A stretch of 64,000 bases of DNA from Fimbriimonadaceae bacterium (GCA_023957775.1 JAMLGR010000013.1:1-64000), one strand, 5' to 3'; shown: positions 43,705-51,625, counted from the stretch's first letter. Numbers and translations: made by a program. Notes: a model not told the origin generated them from the letters alone.

Positions 43705-44413
43705 CTTGATTGCCGATGTCCCCGAACGTCCGACCAACATTGCGGTGTTGGAGGCGTGCAGCCTGCTCAACGCGGTCGACGAGGAGTCTCGTCAGGTCCT
43801 TGCGGGCGAGTCGTTTATGGCGTACGCCGAGCGCGGAGAGGCCATCTGGATCGCCGGGGCGCCCTCGGTGTTCACGGGCATCGTCGGGGTCGGGTTCGTG
43901 AAGATGGCGAAGTCGAGCGCCGCCGGCATGGACGTCGCCGTGGAGTTGCTGGGACCGGGTCAGTGCTTCGGCCTGATGGCCGCGTTGGAGGGACGGCCGT
44001 TCCCGCTCAGCGCGATCGCGGTGAGCAACACGTGGTACCTGAAGGTGCCGACCCGCGCCCTCATCCCGGTGTACCAGGCGTGCGGACCGTTCAAGGACCA
44101 ACTGCTCCGAACCCTCACGCCTCGCCTGCGGCGCGCCCACGACATGATGGGGCGGCTCTCCTCGGGGCGGGTGGAGGAGCGGCTGGCCGCCGTGTTGCTG
44201 CTGCTCGCGGACAGCTATGGGCGGCGCGGGGATGGCGGCGTGGAGCTCGCCGTACCGTTGACGCGGCAGGATTTGGCGGAGATGGCGGGAACGACGGTGG
44301 AGACGACCATCCGCATCATGAGCCGGTGGCAGAAGGAGGGCATCGTCACCACGGAGAGCCGCCGCATCACGGTACGCGACGAGGAGCAACTCGCCGCCAC
44401 CCTGCACGCATGA
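43694..44413 (+). CDS. Crp/Fnr family transcriptional regulator, paralogue 1
   Basis: This 239-residue protein has a cyclic-nucleotide-binding-type beta barrel (about residues 25-140), a dimer helix, and a winged HTH. The recognition helix reads TTVETTIRIMSRW, close to the Fnr pattern TVETISR, which binds TTGAT-type half-sites. The Fnr N-terminal cysteine cluster is missing, so oxygen sensing by [4Fe-4S] is unlikely; a haem/NO sensor of the Dnr/NnrR kind is possible. It overlaps the NnrS-like gene by 11 bases. It is a candidate reader of the four palindromes in this region. Confidence 0.88.
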   Translation: MSHSLIADVPERPTNIAVLEACSLLNAVDEESRQVLAGESFMAYAERGEAIWIAGAPSVFTGIVGVGFVKMAKSSAAGMDVAVELLGPGQCFGLMAALEGRPFPLSAIAVSNTWYLKVPTRALIPVYQACGPFKDQLLRTLTPRLRRAHDMMGRLSSGRVEERLAAVLLLLADSYGRRGDGGVELAVPLTRQDLAEMAGTTVETTIRIMSRWQKEGIVTTESRRITVRDEEQLAATLHA

Positions 44414-44445
44414 CAGCCGAGGAATCCGGTGTACTGCCAGAGGGG

Positions 44446-44973
44446 TTAGGGGAGGTCGGCGGGGGTGTTGGCGCCTCGGATCCACTCCGGTTCGAAGCCT
44501 GTTTCCACCTGGGCGATGGACAGCGTGTCCACCCACCGCATGACGGCCTGGACATCGGCGAACCGAGGCTCGCGGAGCCGGGCCAACGCGCCTTCGGTGT
44601 AGAGCGCGCAGAGCGGTTGCAAGCGCCCTTCCAGAGCCGGGATGGCAGCGTCATGGCCCCCGAGCTGCGCCTGGAGGAACTCCACGATCCTGGGATCAAA
44701 ACGCGGCATGTCGCACGCGGCGACGAAGACGGCGGGCTCGGTGGAGCGGAACGCGCGCAGCGCCGCGAGCGGCCCCCCGAACGCCTGCGCATCGGCGAGG
44801 AACGGAAACCCCTCGAGGGGCTCGCGGCCAAGCACCGTGACCGGTATTCCGGCATCACGAAGGGATTGCGCGATGCGCAAACCCATCGGCGTCCCCGCCA
44901 CCGGAAGGCTCGCCTTGTCCCGGCCCATCCGTCGGCTCGCACCCCCGGTCAAAACCACCGCCTCGATCGCCAC
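44446..44973 (-). CDS. mobA: Molybdenum cofactor guanylyltransferase
   Basis: This 175-residue protein has the MobA nucleotide-binding start VVLTGGASRRMGRDKASLPV and the metal-binding block FVAACDMPRFDP. It adds GMP to molybdopterin to make the MGD cofactor needed by both molybdoenzymes in this block. The GTG at 44973 was chosen because the frame upstream is repeat-derived. It is slightly shorter than the usual 190-200 residues. Confidence 0.85.
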   Translation of the reverse strand: MAIEAVVLTGGASRRMGRDKASLPVAGTPMGLRIAQSLRDAGIPVTVLGREPLEGFPFLADAQAFGGPLAALRAFRSTEPAVFVAACDMPRFDPRIVEFLQAQLGGHDAAIPALEGRLQPLCALYTEGALARLREPRFADVQAVMRWVDTLSIAQVETGFEPEWIRGANTPADLP

Positions 44974-44995
44974 TCCAAACAACCTACCCCGGGCA

Positions 44996-45138
44996 ATCCC
45001 CCCTCCGCGCCTCCCCGTCTCTGTGTGAAAATCCCCCTTTGCGCACTTTGCGTCCCTTGCGTGAAACACCCCCCCCTTCGCGCCCTTAGCGTCCTTTGCG
45101 TGAAACACCCCCCCCCCCCTTGCGTGAAACTCCCCCCC
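44996..45138. repeat. CTTTGCGTGAAAC-family repeat cluster
   Basis: Several degenerate copies of CTTTGCGTGAAACACCCCCC follow each other (CTTTGCGCACTTTGCGTCCC, CCTTAGCGTCCTTTGCGTGA, CTTGCGTGAAACTCCCCCCC). They occupy the divergent region between mobA and the carboxymuconolactone decarboxylase-like gene. Similar sequence lies at about 31020-31120 and 53503-53530. Confidence 0.75.
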
Positions 45139-45160
45139 AGGTTCCGCCTATCATAAGCCC

Positions 45161-45478
45161 ATGAACAAGATTCCCTCACGGTTCTTGAGATTCGTCGAGC
45201 GGCACCCCAAGGTCGGGGAGGCCTACAACGCCCTTGGCGAGGCCGTCGCCGAGGCGGGGCCGCTGGAGCGCAAGACGCAGGCGTTGGTGAAACTCGGGAT
45301 CGCGCTTGGCGCGCGCATGGAGGGCGCGGTCCACAGCCACGTGCGCAAGGCGCTCGAAGCCGGGGCGACGCCCGACGAGGTACGGCATGCCGCGATCCTG
45401 GCCACGACGACCGTGGGTTTCCCGAACATGATGGCAGGCCTCTCGTGGGTGGACGACGTCCTCGAGCCCAAGGAGTGA
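45161..45478 (+). CDS. Carboxymuconolactone decarboxylase/AhpD-like family protein
   Basis: This 105-residue protein matches the small CMD fold (LERKTQALVKLGIALGARM, EGAVHSHVRKALEAGATPDE, ILATTTVGFPNMM). The CxxC pair of AhpD peroxidase-reductases is absent: the corresponding stretch is EGAVHSH. It is therefore probably not a thiol oxidoreductase. It opens a three-gene run with two membrane proteins. Confidence 0.85.
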   Translation: MNKIPSRFLRFVERHPKVGEAYNALGEAVAEAGPLERKTQALVKLGIALGARMEGAVHSHVRKALEAGATPDEVRHAAILATTTVGFPNMMAGLSWVDDVLEPKE

Positions 45479-45485
45479 ACGCCGG

Positions 45486-45872
45486 ATGACCGGCCGCGTC
45501 CCGGCGTGGACAGGGTGGTACCTCGTGGCCCAAGCCGCGGCGACCGCGCTGTGGTGGGTGTGGATGTTCGGCGCGCCTGAAGCGCGCGCCATCTTCTTCG
45601 CGGACGACTCCTACGAACTGCTGCGCCGGTTCGCGATCCCGGATCTGCTCGTGTTCGGAGGAGGGTCTCTGCTTGCCGGGGGCCTCGTTCTTCGCTCGCA
45701 TCCCGCCGCGAAGGTGGCCGCCTGGTTTACACTGGGCGCGGCCACCTATGCGACCCTGGGCGCCCTCGCCGCGAACTGGCCGATCGGCACGAAGCCGGTG
45801 GCCGACGTCGCGATGGCCTTGACCGTCGGCGGAACCGCGTGGGTGGTGCGCGTGTTGGGGAGGGTTTCGTGA
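45486..45872 (+). CDS. Four-helix membrane protein of unknown function
   Basis: This 128-residue protein has about four hydrophobic segments (WYLVAQAAATALWWVWMFG, LLVFGGGSLLAGGLVL, AAWFTLGAATYATLGALA, VAMALTVGGTAWVV). I do not recognise a family. It starts seven bases after the CMD-like gene, and the next gene's GTG overlaps its stop. Confidence 0.7.
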   Translation: MTGRVPAWTGWYLVAQAAATALWWVWMFGAPEARAIFFADDSYELLRRFAIPDLLVFGGGSLLAGGLVLRSHPAAKVAAWFTLGAATYATLGALAANWPIGTKPVADVAMALTVGGTAWVVRVLGRVS

Positions 45873-46477
45873 GCTTCGACCCGATGCGGTTCTTCCGGCC
45901 GGCGCGCGATGACTCGATTCGGCGCAACGCCGTCTGCACGTTCTTGCAGACGGCGTTCATGTGGGGGATCTTCCTCGCCGTGCTGCCCGCAGGCGTGCTC
46001 GAACTCCAAGAGGCGCTTGGCATCCCGCGCTTCGAACCCGGCCCATGGGCTTGGGCGGCCTTCGCGCTCTTCTGGCTTGCCGGGCTCACGGGAATCTACT
46101 GCGGCAGCCTCTTCGTCCGTTTCGGCGCCGGCACGCCCTTTCCGCTCGACGAGACGACGCGGCTCGTCATCGCGGGTCCCTACCGTTGGGTGAGGAATCC
46201 GATGGCGATCCTCGGCATCTTCCAGGGCGTGATGGTCGGCGTGTGGCTCGGCTCCTGGCCCGTCGTCATGTACGCAGTGTGCGGGGTGTTCGCCTGGCAC
46301 ATGCTTGCGCGCCCCTTCGAGGAGCGCGATCTCGAACGGCGGTTTGGCGCCGAGTTCACCGAGTATCGGGACGCCGTGCGCAACTGGATCCCATCCGCGA
46401 GACCGTATCGGAAGGTCATGGGCGCACGCGAGCCGGGGCTGTCCCAAGCTGAAGGACCCGTCGCCGATGCACGTTGA
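45869..46477 (+). CDS. Isoprenylcysteine carboxyl methyltransferase/NnrU-like membrane methyltransferase
   Basis: This 202-residue membrane protein has the PEMT/ICMT signature: GPYRWVRNPMAILGIFQGVM, then FEERDLERRFGAEFTEYRDAV. In this family these motifs bind S-adenosylmethionine and a lipid or prenyl substrate. The substrate is unknown here. The GTG start overlaps the upstream stop. Its 3' end overlaps the convergent cupin gene by 62 bases, which is unusually long. Confidence 0.82.
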   Translation: MSFDPMRFFRPARDDSIRRNAVCTFLQTAFMWGIFLAVLPAGVLELQEALGIPRFEPGPWAWAAFALFWLAGLTGIYCGSLFVRFGAGTPFPLDETTRLVIAGPYRWVRNPMAILGIFQGVMVGVWLGSWPVVMYAVCGVFAWHMLARPFEERDLERRFGAEFTEYRDAVRNWIPSARPYRKVMGAREPGLSQAEGPVADAR

Positions 46478-46766
46478 GGTAGGCGAAGCGCGAAGACGTG
46501 GCGGCAATGCGCCGGCGCGCGCCCTTGGGGATCACGAGCAGTTGGCCCGCTGCAAGCGAGTGTTCTGCGCCATCGATCTCCACCAATCCCTCGCCCTCGA
46601 TCCCGATCATGGCCACGTCGAGAAGGTCGTTGACGTGTTCGGGCGCGCCCCCTCCCTGCGGCCAACTGACGAGGGTGAGGTTGAGATCCTCGCCGTCGCA
46701 CCCCCACTGGGCGCCGCCTCCGGACGCCGCGGCCAGGATCTTGAGTAGGTCGACGGGCGGGTTCAC
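46416..46766 (-). CDS. Small cupin domain protein
   Basis: This 116-residue protein is a single cupin barrel ([68 protein letters not shown]). Candidate metal ligands are His and Glu in the first motif; the second His is not obvious. Its GTG start overlaps the Rieske stop codon, and GGAGG lies ten bases upstream, so it is co-translated with the Rieske protein. Role unknown. Confidence 0.78.
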   Translation of the reverse strand: MNPPVDLLKILAAASGGGAQWGCDGEDLNLTLVSWPQGGGAPEHVNDLLDVAMIGIEGEGLVEIDGAEHSLAAGQLLVIPKGARRRIAATSSRFAYLNVHRRRVLQLGTAPARVRP

Positions 46767-47227
46767 CGGAGGGAGCCTCCTTCGCGCAAACCGATCGCCC
46801 AGACGTCGCCGTTCCGGACTTCGACGACCACGCGTGGGAGCGGATCGGGCGGGGGTCCTTCGACGACCTCGCCCGTATCGGCGTCGTAGGCGCCGCCGTG
46901 GCAGGGACACTCGATGCGGTGGGATTTTGCGTTCCATCCGACCGTGCACCCGAGGTGGGTGCACGTTCGGGAGTACGCCCGCAACTCGCCCTGCTCGGTG
47001 CGGAGGAGCAGACACGCGTCTTGCGCGCGCGGATAGGCGAAGGCGACCGAGTTGTTGGGCGGCAACTCCTCCAGCGCGCAGATGCGCTTGGGCTGCAGAA
47101 GGCGCGCGACGCGGCGGAACAGTTCCCAGGGCCCGACGCCGGACCATCCGCCCGCCGCCACCGCGCCGCACGAGAGTCTGCGCAGGATCTCGCGTCGGGT
47201 GGTTTCGGCATCGCTCGGATCGCACAT
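46763..47227 (-). CDS. Third Rieske [2Fe-2S] protein, Tat-type N-terminus
   Basis: This 154-residue protein has a [20 protein letters not shown] Tat-like start and a Rieske domain with CTHLGC and CPCHGG ligand boxes. A GTG at 47248 would add seven residues. It has no cytochrome b next to it and is coupled to a cupin gene instead. The palindrome at 47253-47268 lies just upstream, though the spacing fits the divergent porin gene better. Confidence 0.85.
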   Translation of the reverse strand: MCDPSDAETTRREILRRLSCGAVAAGGWSGVGPWELFRRVARLLQPKRICALEELPPNNSVAFAYPRAQDACLLLRTEQGELRAYSRTCTHLGCTVGWNAKSHRIECPCHGGAYDADTGEVVEGPPPDPLPRVVVEVRNGDVWAIGLREGGSLR

Positions 47228-47252
47228 TGCGGTGCCATTGTCCCACACCCGA

Positions 47253-47268
47253 TATGACCTGGATCATG
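47253..47268 (+). promoter_or_regulatory. Crp/Fnr-type operator palindrome, copy 4 (degenerate)
   Basis: TATGACCTGGATCATG keeps ten of the twelve arm positions of TATGAT-N4-ATCATA. A start site near 47302, at -41.5 spacing, would leave a 29-base leader before the porin gene with its GGAAGGAGGAG ribosome-binding site. Confidence 0.6.
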
Positions 47269-47330
47269 GAGCGGCCCGACACGCGGGGCGACCATGGGTT
47301 CGAAGTCCCGCAAGGGAAGGAGGAGTTCGC

Positions 47331-48506
47331 ATGTTCTGGCTCGTGGCAATGCCCCCCATTTCGGTTTCGCCCCAGGTCGTTTGGAAACGCACGTTCGAGC
47401 TTCGGGAACGGTTCGAGCGACGAATCGATCGCGACTTCAACCGCGATGTTCCGGACGGCAAATCCGATCTGTTCACGCGCGCCCGGGTGGGGGTGGAGTT
47501 CGAGGCGGGCGACGGCTGGAGCGGCGCATTCCAGTATCAGCTCGCGACGGATGCGATCTGGACCGATGCGCGGAACTTCTCGACCCAGAACAGCGATGCG
47601 AATCTGGCGTTTGTCCGCCGGCGAGAGGGGGGGACGACGGTGACTGCCGGTCGACAGAAGATCGCCTTTGGCAACGAGAGGCTGATCGGCAACCTTGAGT
47701 GGGCGAACGTCGCGCGGGCCTACGATGGCGTTCGCGTGACGACGAAGATGTACGACCTGTTCGCGGCGCGGATCGGGGTGAGCCTCCCCGAACTGCCCGA
47801 CGCGTGGGTGGCGGGCGCCGTCGCACGGTGGCGCGGAGGCGAGTCGATGCTGGTGGTCAAACACGACGAGCCCGCCGGCGGCGACGTGGACATCACGACG
47901 CTGGCGCACCGCGGGTCCATGAAGGGCGCGGTGGATGTGGAGTACGAGGTCGCGCTGCAGGCGGGCGAGGTGGGTAGCAAGGACCAGCGCGGCTGGGCAG
48001 TCCATGTCGGGGGTTCGAGGAAGCTCGACGCGCGAAACCGCCTCCTCGCCGAGGTGAACGCCGCGAGCGGCGGCGGCGATTCGAACACGGTGCGGACGTT
48101 CGACAACCTGTATCCCACGAACCACAACAAGTACGGAACCTCGGACCTGCAGGGGTGGAAGAACATGAACGAGTGGTCGGTCGGGTTCGAACACCAGTTG
48201 AAGCCGGGCGCAACCGTTTCGGTGACCTATCACCAGTTCTTTCTCGCCGACGCGGCCGACGCGTGGTACGGCGCGGGAGGGGCACCGAACAAGCGGTCGG
48301 GCGGCGTTTACCTCGATCCGAGCGGGACGAGTGGCAAGGACGTCGGTTCGGAGTGGAATCTCGAAGCGTCGACGAAGCTCTCGCCGAGCTGGTCGGTCGC
48401 GGCTGGGATCTCCCGGTTCGAGCCCGGCGGGTTCATCCGAGCGTTGAACGGGGGCCACGGGGATGCCCAGACGTGGGGGTACCTGTCGGTGCAGGGGCGC
48501 TTCTGA
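47331..48506 (+). CDS. Outer-membrane beta-barrel protein (alginate-export/porin-like)
   Basis: This 391-residue protein shows alternating beta strands and the terminal aromatic residue of outer-membrane barrels (ends VQGRF). Blocks such as FTRARVGVEFEAGDGWSGAF, TVTAGRQKIAFGNERLIGNL and RAYDGVRVTT are typical of the alginate-export (AlgE) barrel family found in denitrification clusters. A porin for nitrate/nitrite or other anions is plausible. The N-terminal signal is short. The start is set by GGAAGGAGGAG. It indicates an outer membrane. Confidence 0.8.
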   Translation: MFWLVAMPPISVSPQVVWKRTFELRERFERRIDRDFNRDVPDGKSDLFTRARVGVEFEAGDGWSGAFQYQLATDAIWTDARNFSTQNSDANLAFVRRREGGTTVTAGRQKIAFGNERLIGNLEWANVARAYDGVRVTTKMYDLFAARIGVSLPELPDAWVAGAVARWRGGESMLVVKHDEPAGGDVDITTLAHRGSMKGAVDVEYEVALQAGEVGSKDQRGWAVHVGGSRKLDARNRLLAEVNAASGGGDSNTVRTFDNLYPTNHNKYGTSDLQGWKNMNEWSVGFEHQLKPGATVSVTYHQFFLADAADAWYGAGGAPNKRSGGVYLDPSGTSGKDVGSEWNLEASTKLSPSWSVAAGISRFEPGGFIRALNGGHGDAQTWGYLSVQGRF

Positions 48507-48544
48507 GGAGGGGCGGGGAATCTCCTGCTACAATCGGAGACGTC

Positions 48545-49255
48545 ATGCTAGACCCGATCCAGCAGCCCACGATCGAGAGCGTCCTGCACTCGAGCACGCT
48601 GCTCAACTCCCTGACGGCCGAGGAGATGCAGACCCTCGCGCGAAACTCGCGCATGGCGCGGGCAGCGCGCGGGGAGGCGGTTTGGCTGCACGGGTCGGAG
48701 GTCGAGTTTTTCGGGCTGGTCTCCCTAGGGTTCGTGAAGATGGTGAAGGGCTCTGCCAGCGGACACGACGCCGCGCTCGAGATCATGGGCCCGGGCCAGA
48801 TTTTCGGCATGATGGGCACCATCGAGGGCGTCGGCTGTCCGCTCACCGCGATCGCGGTCACGGAGCTGAGCTATCTCAAGATTCCCAAGACGACCTTCGG
48901 GCCGATCTACGAGGCGAACCACGCGTTCAAGGACCGCTTGATCCGGCGAAGTTCGATCCGCCTGCACGACAAGATGAACCTCCTCGCCCGGCTCTCCAGC
49001 GGTCGTGTCGAGCAGCGCATGGCCACGATCCTGTTCATGCTCACCGACTCGTACGGCGAGGAAACGCCCGCCGGCGTGCGGCTGCAGGTCCCGCTCACCC
49101 GCCAGGACCTGGCCGAACTCGCCGGGACTTCGACCGAAACGGCCATCCGCGTGATGAGCCGTTGGCAGAAGGAGGGCGTGGTGGCCACCGAAAGCCACAT
49201 CATCACGCTCCTCGACACCGACGCCCTCCAAGAAGTCCTCGACCACTCAGGGTGA
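48545..49255 (+). CDS. Crp/Fnr family transcriptional regulator, paralogue 2
   Basis: This 236-residue protein is a close paralogue of the regulator at 43694 across its full length (shared blocks EIMGPGQIFGMMGTIEG/ELLGPGQCFGLMAALEG and RLSSGRVEQR/RLSSGRVEER). The recognition helix reads TSTETAIRVMSRW. It also lacks the Fnr cysteine cluster. TACAAT lies at 48530-48535, ten bases before the start codon, suggesting a very short leader. It follows the porin gene by 38 bases. Confidence 0.88.
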   Translation: MLDPIQQPTIESVLHSSTLLNSLTAEEMQTLARNSRMARAARGEAVWLHGSEVEFFGLVSLGFVKMVKGSASGHDAALEIMGPGQIFGMMGTIEGVGCPLTAIAVTELSYLKIPKTTFGPIYEANHAFKDRLIRRSSIRLHDKMNLLARLSSGRVEQRMATILFMLTDSYGEETPAGVRLQVPLTRQDLAELAGTSTETAIRVMSRWQKEGVVATESHIITLLDTDALQEVLDHSG

Positions 49256-49258
49256 TCT

Positions 49259-49490
49259 GGGAGTGCGCGAGCTTGCTCGTCGCCATTCCCTAAAGATTTG
49301 GGAGTGCGCGAGCTTGCTCGTCGCCATCCCGAAAGATTTGGGAGTGCGCGAGCTTGCTCGTCGCCCTGCACCGTCAAACTTGTTTGACTCCCACGGACCC
49401 CTCGCGGCAAGCCGCTCGAAGGAAGGCGACGCGCAAGCGCGCGCACTCCCAAATGACCTTGCAGGGCGACGCGCAAGCGCGCGCACTCCC
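49259..49490. repeat. REP-like repeat cluster: three forward and two inverted 26-bp arms
   Basis: The arm GGGAGTGCGCGAGCTTGCTC-GTCGCC occurs at 49259, 49300 and 49340 with a period of 40-41 bases. The inverted form, ending GCGCGCACTCCC, occurs at 49425-49450 and 49465-49490. The arrangement can fold into large hairpins and occupies the whole gap before the DUF72 gene. Confidence 0.85.
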
Positions 49491-49520
49491 ACACGAGCTT
49501 CGGTCGGCCATGATAATCAG

Positions 49521-50222
49521 ATGATCCACATCGGACTCTCGGGCTATTCGTACAAGCCTTGGGTGGGGCGTTTCTACCCGGAAGACACCAAGCCGGACGG
49601 CTACCTCGCGTACTACGGCACGCGCTACGAGACGGTGGAGATGGACGGCACGTGGTACCGCATGCCGTCCGAGAAGGCCGTGGAGACGTGGCTGGCCAAC
49701 ACGCCGGAGCAGTTCTGGTTCGTGCCCAAGGCCCACCGCGACATCACGCACCGCGCGCGGATGAAGCCGGAATCGTACGGGTCCATGAAGTTCATGCTCG
49801 AGCGTCTGTCGCCGATGGCCAAGGCGGGGCGGCTTGGGCCGATGCTGGTGCAGCTTCCTCCCAACCTCAAGCGCGACGACGACCGGCTCAAGTCGTTCCT
49901 GGAGGGAATTCCCCAGGGCCAGCGGTACGCGTTCGAGTTTCGGAACGCAACGTGGAACTGCGCAGAAGTGGTGGAGATCCTCCGCGGGGCGAACGCGGCC
50001 TGGGTCGCCTCCGAGACCGACGAGGACGACCTCGTCCACCACGACCCCGCCGATTTCTGGTACGTGCGTCTGCGGAAGTCCAGCTACGACGACGCCGCGC
50101 TCAAGGCGTGGGCGGAGAAGTTCCTGGCGAGCCAGAAGGAGTGTTTCGTCTTCTGCAAACACGAAGACGAAGGCGCCCCCTGGGAGTGGGCGGACCGGCT
50201 GCTCGAGCTCGTTGGTCGTTGA
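49521..50222 (+). CDS. DUF72 family protein
   Basis: This 233-residue protein has the DUF72 TIM-barrel blocks: IGLSGYSYKPWVGRFYPE, YYGTRYETVEMDGTWYRMPS, FWFVPKAHRDITHR, GPMLVQLPPNLKRDD, RYAFEFRNATWNC. The family is widespread but its activity is not settled. Length is normal. The start was chosen at the first ATG that opens the family domain; the upstream frame is repeat DNA. Confidence 0.9.
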   Translation: MIHIGLSGYSYKPWVGRFYPEDTKPDGYLAYYGTRYETVEMDGTWYRMPSEKAVETWLANTPEQFWFVPKAHRDITHRARMKPESYGSMKFMLERLSPMAKAGRLGPMLVQLPPNLKRDDDRLKSFLEGIPQGQRYAFEFRNATWNCAEVVEILRGANAAWVASETDEDDLVHHDPADFWYVRLRKSSYDDAALKAWAEKFLASQKECFVFCKHEDEGAPWEWADRLLELVGR

Positions 50223-50273
50223 TCGTTTGTCGTTTGTCGTTCCACAAACCACAAACCACAAACCACAAACCAC
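50212..50273. repeat. Heptamer array with near-inverted halves
   Basis: Units of TCGTTTG are followed by units of ACAAACC. The arms GTTTGT and ACAAAC pair, with regular C-C mismatches, so the array can form a long imperfect hairpin between two convergent genes. Confidence 0.75.
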
Positions 50274-50274
50274 G

Positions 50275-51606
50275 CTAGTCTTTCTTCCAAACCACGTGGC
50301 CGTCGGCGTACAAAATGGCGCGTCCGCCGTCGCCCTGCACGAACCCGAGTTCTGTTTGGGCGGGCTGCTCGATGTCCTTCATAGGTCCACCTTTGTAGGT
50401 GTAGGAGAAGCCCTGCAACAGGTCCGCGTTCTTGAGGTACGGCATGATCTGGCTTGAGATGTCGCCTGCGGGGGGAAAAACGTCGTCGTAGTCGGAGGCG
50501 TACATGATCAGCGCCAAGGCGCACTGTTTGCCCCGCGAGAGGACCTCCGCGCGTTCGGCCGCGGCGCGCAGTTCTCGAAGTTGATCCGCTCCGAGTTGCA
50601 GCAGCGGGCGCACGAAGAGGGCATCGTTCGACTTGTAGAGCACGGCGTCGTTCGTGGGAGAGAGTTTGGCAAGCCCTTGGAAATCGCCCGTGATCAGGGC
50701 TTGGCCGCCTTCGGGCCCTTCGCCCGAGAGGAGGAGCGCACGCGGAGAGGGCGTGACCTTGGGCCCGGAAAGGGTGACGGCGCCGAGCTGCAGAAGCGGC
50801 TTCGGCTCTTCGTAGATGTCGTTGGGCTTGTCGATGCGGGTGATCGCGCCGGTGCGCAGATCGAGGGCGTTGTAGTGAACTCGAACCGGGGTGGGCGGGG
50901 CACCGGCTGCCCGGGCGGCTTCGAATGCGCGCCAATAAACTCTCTTCCCGTCGGAGGACCAGGACGTGGCGCCGAATCCTGGCGTCGAGAAGGTGGCCAC
51001 GATGTGGCCGTCCGAGTCGATCACCCGGCCCTGGATCGTGTTCGCGGCGAGTTCGCGACCGGGTCGAGCCATATGCAATGCAAGTCCCAGTGACGCCCGC
51101 GGACTTGGGATCCAGAGTTCGCTTTGCTCGCCGGTGGCGATGGGCTTCATTTGGCCCGAGGAGGCCGCGATGCGATACAGGGCCCATGGGGTCGGGCCCT
51201 CGTGGTAGCGCACGATCGCAAACCCCACGTCGCTACCGCCGAACCATCCCACTCCCTCGACCGTTCCCTGATGCGATGGGAGCTTGAAAATCTCCTGGGA
51301 CGTCCGGCGGATCGCGCTCCAAAGGACGATCGTCTCTTCCATCTCCGGTTGCGCGCTGGGAGTCCTCGCCTCGAGGAGTTTCTGAAGTTGCACGGGGGTG
51401 GCCAGAATCCGGGTCCGGATCGCCAACACGCTCCGCCCCTCGGGCGACCACTGCGCGTCCTTCACCGTCGGTTCGCAAACCAGCTCCGGCGGAAGGGGAA
51501 TGTACCCCTTGTCCCCAACAAGGATCGCATCCGTCGGGCTCTGCGCCCAGCACGACGCGGCGACAAGAAGACCCAACACCGCGGCAAGGACTTTCATCAG
51601 TCTCAT
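50275..51606 (-). CDS. Secreted WD40-like protein with C-terminal H-X9-DG/DUF1559-like module
   Basis: This 443-residue protein has a signal peptide (VLAAVLGLLVAASCWAQ) and a propeller-like body (DAQWSPEGRSVLAIRTRI, SWSSDGKRVYWRAFEAA) of the TolB/WD40 kind. From about residue 340 it changes to the same tail as the protein at 3700-4752: SRGKQCALALIMYASDYDDV, MPYLKNADLLQGF, ILYADGHVVW. It has no pilin signal. The function of the shared module outside pseudopilins is unknown. Confidence 0.78.
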   Translation of the reverse strand: MRLMKVLAAVLGLLVAASCWAQSPTDAILVGDKGYIPLPPELVCEPTVKDAQWSPEGRSVLAIRTRILATPVQLQKLLEARTPSAQPEMEETIVLWSAIRRTSQEIFKLPSHQGTVEGVGWFGGSDVGFAIVRYHEGPTPWALYRIAASSGQMKPIATGEQSELWIPSPRASLGLALHMARPGRELAANTIQGRVIDSDGHIVATFSTPGFGATSWSSDGKRVYWRAFEAARAAGAPPTPVRVHYNALDLRTGAITRIDKPNDIYEEPKPLLQLGAVTLSGPKVTPSPRALLLSGEGPEGGQALITGDFQGLAKLSPTNDAVLYKSNDALFVRPLLQLGADQLRELRAAAERAEVLSRGKQCALALIMYASDYDDVFPPAGDISSQIMPYLKNADLLQGFSYTYKGGPMKDIEQPAQTELGFVQGDGGRAILYADGHVVWKKD

Positions 51607-51625
51607 TGTAACTCCGGGGGACGTC

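Noticed and set aside
45145-45156. ATCATAAG half-site upstream of the carboxymuconolactone decarboxylase-like gene
   Set aside because: Only one arm of the Crp/Fnr-type palindrome is present, and it lies within 16 bases of the start codon.
49259-49365. Possible CRISPR array (three 26-bp repeats with a 40-base period)
   Set aside because: The intervening 14-15 bases are similar to each other (TCCCxxAAAGATTT), and inverted copies follow. It fits a REP-like family better.
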